A stretch of 40,200 nucleotides of DNA, taken from NCBI GenBank assembly GCA_016874715.1, contig VGTK01000035.1:1-40200 (forward strand). The letters run 5' to 3'. Shown here one piece after another: positions 34,481 to 40,200 of the stretch. The stretch comes from Deltaproteobacteria bacterium (GTDB lineage Bacteria; Desulfobacterota; Binatia; UBA12015). The notes under the pieces were generated by a model. The model did no database searches. It was given only the letters and a program-made list of their open reading frames with translations, and was not told where the DNA came from. The stretch's first letter is position 1, and each line of letters starts with the position of its first letter. Made by a program: the position numbers and the translations under genes.

Positions 34481-34801
34481 TTCCCTCTCCTTGGCGACCC
34501 TGGCGGGACCGGGCTCCGACCGACGTGGACTCATGGCTGGTGGCTCGCGTGCCGTGATGCTGTTGGGGACCGGAACCGTCTCGCAGATCGTCGCGCGAAG
34601 AAGGCGATCTCCTGCCCGCGATCTGCGCTACCTTGTTTGACGAGTAGATGAAGGCTGGACCAAGACGGACGATCGGCGGCGGCGCGTAACGCTTGACGGT
34701 CGAGATGGATGTCCCGCCCAACACCCGCGGTCGCAATAGAGCAACTCGTTTTGCGAGTCAACCCCTTGCGCCCGCGCACCCGCGCGCGTTTTCTTGTCTC
34801 G
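34481..34801. other. 321-bp region between rluD and rho: probable rho leader
   Basis: Holds a candidate rho promoter (34733-34761) with a 5-bp inverted repeat in its spacer and, downstream, about 245 nt of leader before the rho ATG. No good leader peptide, U-tract terminator or conserved RNA motif was recognised. Confidence 0.5.
34733..34761 (-). promoter_or_regulatory. Candidate rho promoter
   Basis: TTGACT (34761-34756) and TATTGC (34738-34733) are spaced 17 nt on the minus strand. An inverted repeat ACTCG-TTTTG-CGAGT (34744-34758) occupies the spacer and the edge of the -35. Start expected near 34726. Confidence 0.45.
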
Positions 34802-35800
34802 TCAGCGGTCGCGCAGCGAGTCGACGAGACGCCGCATGTCGTGGGCCAGCGGCGCCTCGAAAGTCACCTCGTGACCGCCCAGCGGATGGCGCAGGGTGAG
34901 CGACGCGGCGTGAAGCGCCTGACGCGGAAAGCTCTCGATGACCGCGCGCTGCGTGGCGTGCACCGTCGACGGGGCGCGCCCCGACCCGTAGGTACGGTCG
35001 CCGACGATCGCGTGACCGATGCTCGCGAGGTGCACGCGGATCTGGTGCGTGCGCCCGGTCTCCGGCGCCACGTCGAGGAGCGCTGCGGCCCCGGGAACAC
35101 CGAACGCCTCACGCACGGTGTAGCGCGTGCGCGCGGTGCGCGCCTGACCGACGCGCGCCTGCATGCGCTTGCGGTCGACGGGGTCGCGTCCGATCGCCAG
35201 GTCGATCGACCCCTCCCGCTCGCGCGGCACGCCGATGACCACGGCCCGATACCGCTTCTGCACGGTCCGTGCGGAGAACTGTCGCGCCAGCGCGTGCATC
35301 GCCACCGGCGTCTTCGCGACGACGATCACACCGGTGGTGTCCTTGTCGAGCCGGTGCACGATGCCGGGACGCTGCGGGTCGGGCCAGTCACCCGTCAAGC
35401 GCCAGCGGTGCAGGAGCGCCGCGACCAGCGTCCCCGATCGCGTGCCCGGCGCGGGGTGGCTCGCCATGCCCGCGGGCTTGTCGATCACGATGATCGCCTC
35501 GTCCTCGTGCAGCACGTCGAGGGCGATGTCCTCGGGCTCGACCCACGACGGCTCGGGGGGCGGCAGCTGTACCTCGACCTGCGCCCCCTCGGCCACGGGA
35601 AAGCTCGCCTTGCGCACGACGCCATCGACGGTGACGTGCCCCTCGCGCACGAGGGCCGCGATCCGCGAGCGCGTCGGCAGGAAGCTCTGCCGTCCGAGGA
35701 AGCGGTCGAGGCGCTGTCGTCCCTCTCCCGGCGGCACGGTGCAGCGGAAGACCTGCCCGCCGCTCGCGTCGGCCTCGGACTGGCGCGGCGCGTCACTCAC
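34802..35800 (-). CDS. rluD: Ribosomal large-subunit pseudouridine synthase, RluD family
   Basis: Encodes 332 aa. An N-terminal S4 RNA-binding domain (about 28-80, RLDRFLGRQ...RSRIAALVREGHVTVDG) precedes the catalytic domain with HRLDKDTTG (catalytic Asp) and the RTHQIRVHLASIGHAIVGD motif. RluD in E. coli modifies helix 69 of 23S rRNA; the exact target here cannot be read. GTG 35800 overlaps the ribF stop (GTGA). Confidence 0.9.
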   Translation of the reverse strand: MSDAPRQSEADASGGQVFRCTVPPGEGRQRLDRFLGRQSFLPTRSRIAALVREGHVTVDGVVRKASFPVAEGAQVEVQLPPPEPSWVEPEDIALDVLHEDEAIIVIDKPAGMASHPAPGTRSGTLVAALLHRWRLTGDWPDPQRPGIVHRLDKDTTGVIVVAKTPVAMHALARQFSARTVQKRYRAVVIGVPREREGSIDLAIGRDPVDRKRMQARVGQARTARTRYTVREAFGVPGAAALLDVAPETGRTHQIRVHLASIGHAIVGDRTYGSGRAPSTVHATQRAVIESFPRQALHAASLTLRHPLGGHEVTFEAPLAHDMRRLVDSLRDR

Positions 35801-36735
35801 GGCGACGATCCGAGCACCTCGCGCGCTGCAGACGCGTCCCTGCGGATCTGCGCGACCAGCTCCGCAACCGAGGGGAACTTCACCTCGCCGCGCAGGCGCT
35901 GCACGAGCGCGATCCGGATGCGACGCCCGTAGAGGTCGCCTGCGAAGTCGAAGAGGTGGGTCTCGAGGCGGCGGCCGACCGCGCCGAACGTCGGGTTCGT
36001 CCCGAGGTTGGCCACGGCGGGACGCGTCGGCGGCTCGTCGCCCACGCCGACCCGCACGGCGTAGACGCCATCCGGCGGCAGCATCCCGCCGCGCGGAAAG
36101 ACGTTCGCGGTCGGGAAGCCGATGGTGGCTCCGCGGTGATCGCCGTGGCGCACGAGCCCGACCAGCGTGTGCGGGCGACCGAGCAGACGGCCCGCGTGAG
36201 CGACGTCGCCCGCGTGCAGCGCCCGGCGGACCGCGCTGCTGCTCACGGTGTGCTCGCCGATCGCGACGGGCGGCACCACCTCGACGGCGAAACCGTGGCG
36301 GCCTGCGAGCTCGCGCAGCACCTCGGGCGTTCCCGCGCGGTCACGCCCGAAGGTCACGTTGTAGCCGACCACGACTCCGGCCACGCCGAGCCGATCGACC
36401 AGCACGTCGCGCACGAACTCCTCGGGGCCGAACGACGCGAACTGCCGCGTGAAGTGACGGACCACGACGCCGGCGAGCCCGGCCGCCTCGAGTGCGTCGA
36501 GGCGGGACGCGAGCGAGGTGATCATGGTCGGCGCGCGGTGCGCGGCGAGGACCGCGATCGGATGCGGCCAGAAGGTGAACGCCACCGGCTCGCCGTCGAG
36601 CCGGTCTGCCAGCTCGACGGTACGCCGCATGATCGCCTGGTGCCCGAGGTGGAGGCCGTCGAAGTTGCCCAGGGCGACGACGGGCGAGCGGAACGGCCGG
36701 CGACCCGGATCGAGGTGACGTACGACGCGCATCAT
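35797..36735 (-). CDS. ribF: Bifunctional riboflavin kinase/FAD synthetase
   Basis: Encodes 312 aa. The N-terminal adenylyltransferase domain has GNFDGLHLGHQAIM and a later S-S-S-A-V-R motif; the C-terminal kinase domain has GFPTAN, with the PxGVY segment. Makes FMN and FAD. ATG 36735 or ATG 36732 are both possible; a TTG at 36747 is less likely. No strong ribosome site. The FMN riboswitch seen in some bacteria is not recognisable. Confidence 0.93.
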   Translation of the reverse strand: MMRVVRHLDPGRRPFRSPVVALGNFDGLHLGHQAIMRRTVELADRLDGEPVAFTFWPHPIAVLAAHRAPTMITSLASRLDALEAAGLAGVVVRHFTRQFASFGPEEFVRDVLVDRLGVAGVVVGYNVTFGRDRAGTPEVLRELAGRHGFAVEVVPPVAIGEHTVSSSAVRRALHAGDVAHAGRLLGRPHTLVGLVRHGDHRGATIGFPTANVFPRGGMLPPDGVYAVRVGVGDEPPTRPAVANLGTNPTFGAVGRRLETHLFDFAGDLYGRRIRIALVQRLRGEVKFPSVAELVAQIRRDASAAREVLGSSP

Positions 36736-36736
36736 G

Positions 36737-36773
36737 GAGGCGCCCAAGGGCTACCCTGTGAGGCGCCCATGGG
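36737..36773. repeat. Short direct repeat upstream of ribF
   Basis: GAGGCGCCCAAGGG (36737-36750) and GAGGCGCCCATGGG (36760-36773) differ at one base and are 23 bp apart. Each contains the GGCGCC palindrome. They lie in the 100-bp gap between cpoB and the ribF start. Role unknown. Confidence 0.6.
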
Positions 36774-36835
36774 GCACCGTGTTCACTAGCACAGGATGCG
36801 TGGCGACGCCGGGGCCCGCGTCCGGCTCGTCGAAA

Positions 36836-37672
36836 TCAGCTGCCGAGCGCCAGCAGCTGCTTCCTGGCGCGCGCCGCCTCGGGCGACTGCGGATACTCGG
36901 AAATAAGCTTCTGCAGGATGAGCCGCGCGTCGATCTTGTCCCCGAGCTCCGCGAACGCGGACGCCTGGCGCAGCAGCGCCGCCGGCACGCGGTCGCTCTT
37001 GGGGAAGCCGACGAGAACCTCGTTGTAGGCCAGGATCGCCTCGTTGTACTTCCCCTGGCCGTAGTACGACTCTCCGATCCAGTACTGCGCGTACGGGACC
37101 AGCTCGTTCTTCGGGTTCTTGTTGACCGCCGCGCGCAGCGTCTGGACGGCCTCCTGCGTGTCGCCACGCTGGTACTGCGTCAGGCCGGCCCGGTACCCCT
37201 CGTTGGTGCTGCGCCCCATGTCGAGCTCGACCGAGACCGGGGTGCCGGTCTCCGCAACCGGGATCGACGCGGGCGGTGGCGCGGGCGGGGGTGCCGCAGG
37301 AGCGCCGGTACCGAACTCGTCCCCCGGCGGGACCGTGGGCGGCGGCGCGCCCGGCGCCGGATCGGGCGGCCGGGACGAGCTCGACTCGAGAGCACGCAGA
37401 CGCTCCTCGATGTCGGTGCTCGGCGCCGGCGCGGTCGCGCGCGGGCGGCTACCGCCGTCCTCGACCTGCGCGCGCACGCGCGCGAGCTGACCGCGAAGGC
37501 TCTCGACGTCGGCGCGCGTGTCGGCGATCCGCCGCGCGAGATCGCGTTGCTCCCGCCGCAGCGACGAGAGATCTGCCTCGGACGCGCAGCCGGAGGCGAA
37601 GATCGCGAGCAGCCCGCCAAGCGCGATCATCCGGCCCGGGGGCCGGACCGCTTCACGCACGATCGTGGTCAT
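36836..37672 (-). CDS. cpoB: Tol-Pal system protein CpoB/YbgF (lipoprotein form)
   Basis: Encodes 278 aa. A lipobox (FASGC, Cys29) replaces the cleaved signal peptide typical of E. coli CpoB, so it is probably membrane-anchored. A coiled coil (about 33-73) is followed by a Pro/Ala/Gly linker and TPR repeats (about 160-275, YRAGLTQYQRGDTQEAVQTL and YAQYWIGESYYGQGKYNEAI). CpoB links peptidoglycan synthesis with outer-membrane constriction. GAGGA precedes ATG 37672. Confidence 0.9.
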   Translation of the reverse strand: MTTIVREAVRPPGRMIALGGLLAIFASGCASEADLSSLRREQRDLARRIADTRADVESLRGQLARVRAQVEDGGSRPRATAPAPSTDIEERLRALESSSSRPPDPAPGAPPPTVPPGDEFGTGAPAAPPPAPPPASIPVAETGTPVSVELDMGRSTNEGYRAGLTQYQRGDTQEAVQTLRAAVNKNPKNELVPYAQYWIGESYYGQGKYNEAILAYNEVLVGFPKSDRVPAALLRQASAFAELGDKIDARLILQKLISEYPQSPEAARARKQLLALGS

Positions 37673-37700
37673 CGTTCCTCGGTGGCCTCGCCTGCTTCGC

Positions 37701-38267
37701 CTACTGGCCCATCACGACGAAGTGTGTGCGGCGGTTGTCTGCCCAGCAGCTCTCGGTCTCCTCCTGGCAGACCTGGAGCTCCTTGCCGTAGCTGATCGTC
37801 GTCAGACGGCTCGACGAGACGCCGAGGCTCACGAGGTAATCGCGTGCTGCGTTGGCGCGCTTCGCGCCCAGGGCAAGGTTGTACTCGATGGTCCCGCGGC
37901 TGTCGCAGTGGCCCTCGATCTCCACCTTGGCGCGCGGATTCTCGCCGAGCCAGTCGGCGTTGGCGCGCAGGATCTCGCGCGCATTGTCCGAGAGCTCGAT
38001 CGAGTCGTAGGCGAAGTACACGTCGGACAGCGGCCCCTGCTCACCGCCGCCGAGAGTACCCCGGCGGTACTGGTCGAGGCTGCCGCCGCGGGCCATGTCG
38101 TCCTCGCCGACGCCGCCCGTCGCCGAGCCACCCGACGCATCGTAGATGTCGTCGTCGGAGCTCGACTTCTTGCTGCAGCCGGGCAGGAGAGCAACCGAAA
38201 AAACCAGCAACAGCGCGGCCCACCGCCACGTCCGTGCGCGAGTCCGACCAGCCTGCACCCGCCCCAT
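37701..38267 (-). CDS. pal: Peptidoglycan-associated lipoprotein Pal
   Basis: Encodes 188 aa. Lipobox LLPGC gives Cys31 as the lipid site. The OmpA-like domain (about 90-188) shows VYFAYDSIELSDNAREIL, EGHCDSRGTIEYNLALGAKRANAARDYL and a final Arg/Asp pair for diaminopimelate binding. Anchors the outer membrane to the wall. ATG 38267 has AGGAGG upstream. Confidence 0.95.
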   Translation of the reverse strand: MGRVQAGRTRARTWRWAALLLVFSVALLPGCSKKSSSDDDIYDASGGSATGGVGEDDMARGGSLDQYRRGTLGGGEQGPLSDVYFAYDSIELSDNAREILRANADWLGENPRAKVEIEGHCDSRGTIEYNLALGAKRANAARDYLVSLGVSSSRLTTISYGKELQVCQEETESCWADNRRTHFVVMGQ

Positions 38268-38380
38268 CTCGACCTCCTGGGAATCCATCCCGCTGACCGC
38301 GACGTCCCTGGCTGCGGTCATCGCCCGCTCGCCACCACGAGGCGTGCGAACACCGGGCACGGCGTCCGCGCCCCCGTCCC

Positions 38381-39748
38381 TCACTCGAGCCTCGACGACC
38401 AGGCGGGACTGCTATCACTGCCCGGGCTGGTGATCAATTGTCGCTGCCGCACGCCACGCGCATCGGAGAAGTAGAGCTGTGCCTTTCCGGCGCGCGTGGA
38501 GCTGAAGATCAGGTAGCGACCGTCCGGGGACCAGGTCGGGTCGACGTTGTCGCCGCGGCTCGACGTGATCTGCGTCGGCTCGCCGCCGTCGGCGCCCACG
38601 ACGAAGATCTGAAAACGGCCGTCGACCCGCCCCGTGTACGCGATCTTGTCGCCCTTCGGCGACCACACCGGCTGCGTGTTGTACGACCCGCGCGAGGTCA
38701 GGCGACGCGGCTGTCCGCCACCGGTGCCCATCACGTAGATCTGCGGCGAGCCCGTCCTGCCCGAGCAGAACACGATCTGGCTGCCGTTCGGCGAGAAGCT
38801 CGGACTGACGTTGATCGCCTGGCCCTCGGTCAGGCGCGAGATCGCGCCGCCATCGGGCGTGACGAGCGCGATCTCGGAGTCGCCCTTGCCGCCGCCTCGG
38901 GTCACGGCGATCTCGCGTCCGTCGGGCGAGAAGCTCGCCCCCATCACCATGCCGGGTCCGGTCGGGATCAGGCGCTCGCGTCCGGTCGTCACGTCCATCT
39001 CGTACAGCTTGGGACGGCCGTCCTTGAACGAGGTGAATACCAGAGAGCGCGCGTCGGGCGCCCAGCTCGGCGACAGGTTGATCGTCTGGTTGCGCGTGAG
39101 CTGCCGCAGGTCGGAGCCGTCGAGATTCATGACGTACAGCTCCTTGAACCGGCCGCTGCGCGTCGAGATGAACGCGACGCGGCTGTCGAACGGTCCCGCC
39201 TCGCCCGTGAGCTGGAGCAGGATCTCGTCGGCGAAGCGGTTCGCCATGCGACGGACGTCGCGCGACGACCCGCTGTACCTCTTGCCGCCGAGCTGGCGAC
39301 GCTCGGCGACGTCGAAGAGCCGCGCCTCGACGGTGACGTCGCCGCCGCCCGACGAGATCCGCCCGGTCACGAGAAGACGCGCGCCCATCGAAGCCCAGCT
39401 GCCGAAGTCGACGTCCTCGGGGCCACCGCCGCCGCCGTTGAACGAGCCGGGGTCGAGCACCCGGAACAGGCCCGAGAGATCGAGGTTGCGCGTGAGGGTT
39501 GCCCCGAAGAGCCGACCCGCCTCTCCGCCGCCACCCTGCAGGTCCGTCACCGCGATCGGGAACGCGGTCTCGCCCGGTCCCGTGATCAGGCCGCGGACCT
39601 GCGCGCGCGCCGCGTGCGGCGCTGCGACGAGAGCGGTCCATCCGAGCAGCAGGGCCACGCCGACGCGCCACCCGAGCGGGGCCACGCCCACGCGCCACCT
39701 GCGACGCGTGGGCGACGCGGTGATCGTTGCTCTCGTCACCTCCGACAT
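38381..39748 (-). CDS. tolB: Tol-Pal periplasmic beta-propeller protein TolB
   Basis: Encodes 455 aa: signal peptide (about 1-49), N-terminal domain, then six-bladed WD40-like repeats with recurring SPSWAPDARSLVFTS, SPDGREIAVTR, SPNGSQIVFCSGR, SPKGDKIAYTG and SPDGRYLIFSS blades. It binds Pal and cycles it during division. GAGGAGG precedes ATG 39748; an earlier ATG at 39778 overlaps the upstream stop but has no better site. The signal peptide contains a tandem 9-residue duplication. Confidence 0.95.
   Translation of the reverse strand: MSEVTRATITASPTRRRWRVGVAPLGWRVGVALLLGWTALVAAPHAARAQVRGLITGPGETAFPIAVTDLQGGGGEAGRLFGATLTRNLDLSGLFRVLDPGSFNGGGGGPEDVDFGSWASMGARLLVTGRISSGGGDVTVEARLFDVAERRQLGGKRYSGSSRDVRRMANRFADEILLQLTGEAGPFDSRVAFISTRSGRFKELYVMNLDGSDLRQLTRNQTINLSPSWAPDARSLVFTSFKDGRPKLYEMDVTTGRERLIPTGPGMVMGASFSPDGREIAVTRGGGKGDSEIALVTPDGGAISRLTEGQAINVSPSFSPNGSQIVFCSGRTGSPQIYVMGTGGGQPRRLTSRGSYNTQPVWSPKGDKIAYTGRVDGRFQIFVVGADGGEPTQITSSRGDNVDPTWSPDGRYLIFSSTRAGKAQLYFSDARGVRQRQLITSPGSDSSPAWSSRLE
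39652..39705. repeat. Tandem 27-bp duplication in the tolB signal peptide
   Basis: GGGCCACGCC-type units start at 39652 and 39679, period 27 bp, nearly identical over 22 bp. On the minus strand they encode WRVGVA twice, nine residues apart. Confidence 0.75.
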
Positions 39749-39774
39749 CGCTTCCTCCTCGGCCGCGAGCGGCG

Positions 39775-40200
39775 TCATCGCGGCGTCTTCAGATCTCCGG
39801 GCTGGAACGTCAACTCGACGTCCGCGAAGTCCGCGCGGTACTTCTCGGGCGGCGGCGCGAGCGGGCTCGCGCCGCGGACCGCACGCAGGACCGACGCATC
39901 GTACGACGCATCGCCCGAAGGCTGCACGACGCGCAGCTCGGCGATCGTGCCATCGTCGTTGATGCGGAACTGAACCTTGACCTCCGCCGTCTTGGCCCCA
40001 CCCGTGTAGACCCACGACTCGCGAATCCTGGCGAGCATCTGGTTGTAGTACAGGAGGAACTCTGCGCCGCGAACCTCACCGGCGCCACCGCGCCCCCCAC
40101 CCATTCCGATGCGGCGGTTCGGGTCGTATGCGTCGGTGCCGCCGACGCCACCGGAGCCGCGCGGGTCGCCGCCGGGCGCGCGCACGCCGCCCTGCGCCGC
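39775..40200 (-). CDS. TonB/TolA-like C-terminal domain protein (5' end outside window)
   Basis: The open frame runs to the right edge, so only the last 141 codons are seen. A Gly/Arg/Pro-rich stretch (about the first 40 residues) is followed by a TonB/TolA-type C-terminal domain: YNQMLARIRESW, VKVQFRINDDGTIAELRVVQPSGDASYDASVLRAVRGASPL and PPPEKYRADFADVEL. Position immediately before tolB indicates TolA in a tolQRAB-pal order. Full length is needed to separate TolA from TonB. The stop is at 39775-39777, just before tolB. Confidence 0.8.
   Translation of the reverse strand, partial: AAQGGVRAPGGDPRGSGGVGGTDAYDPNRRIGMGGGRGGAGEVRGAEFLLYYNQMLARIRESWVYTGGAKTAEVKVQFRINDDGTIAELRVVQPSGDASYDASVLRAVRGASPLAPPPEKYRADFADVELTFQPGDLKTPR

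Overview
The window is a gene-dense, very GC-rich stretch of a Gram-negative chromosome. Almost every gene is a recognisable housekeeping or respiratory gene. A Tol-Pal system, an outer-membrane DUF1302 barrel, RseP, PssA/Psd and an aa3-type cytochrome oxidase indicate an aerobic or facultatively aerobic diderm. The amino-acid and lipid gene order (ilvN-ilvC-psd-pssA ... leuA-leuB-asd-like-truA) resembles deltaproteobacterial-grade lineages (the former Deltaproteobacteria, Myxococcota or Binatota). This placement is inference from gene content; no 16S or other decisive marker is present. No tRNA, rRNA, CRISPR array, insertion sequence or phage gene was seen.

Layout, left to right. 144-1895 (-) is a DUF1302 outer-membrane protein followed by two perfect hairpins. 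2089-2727 (+) is an isochorismatase-fold protein that has lost its catalytic triad. 2837-3298 (-) is a small helical protein that looks like a haemless relative of a c-type cytochrome domain. 3437-5991 (+) is threonine synthase overlapping a plant-like cystathionine gamma-synthase, two enzymes that could share O-phosphohomoserine. 6101-13151 (-) is a compact run read leuA, leuB, a catalytically degenerate Asd homologue (usg-like), truA, a zinc-ribbon mini-protein and a large membrane glycosyltransferase-like protein. Its leader has a promoter-like sequence, a palindrome, a short Leu-containing ORF and two hairpins.

13596-22113 is a respiratory island. On + lie a cupredoxin/carboxypeptidase-regulatory protein, a stand-alone COX2 transmembrane segment, ctaB, an ABC-2 exporter pair and sco. 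On -, converging on them, lie coxB, coxA, coxC, coxD and a small CxxC membrane protein. The island sits between pssA and leuA, which are often neighbours, so it probably interrupts an older ilv-psd-pss-leu cluster.

22226-40200 is entirely on the minus strand. Read in the direction of transcription it runs: a TonB/TolA-like C-terminus (cut by the window edge), tolB, pal, cpoB, ribF, rluD, rho, rpsB, tsf, pyrH, frr, uppS, cdsA, rseP, tsaB, a DUF465 gene, ilvN, ilvC, psd, pssA. It covers envelope maintenance, translation, undecaprenyl and phospholipid synthesis, and branched-chain amino acids. Two expected neighbours are missing: dxr between cdsA and rseP, and ilvB before ilvN.

I did not find a clearly new multi-gene system. 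The best leads are the respiratory island with its 5 x 11 bp repeat array and isolated COX2 membrane segment, the putative leu leader, the repeated G5/C5 palindromes, and several proteins that keep a family fold but have lost catalytic or haem-binding residues.
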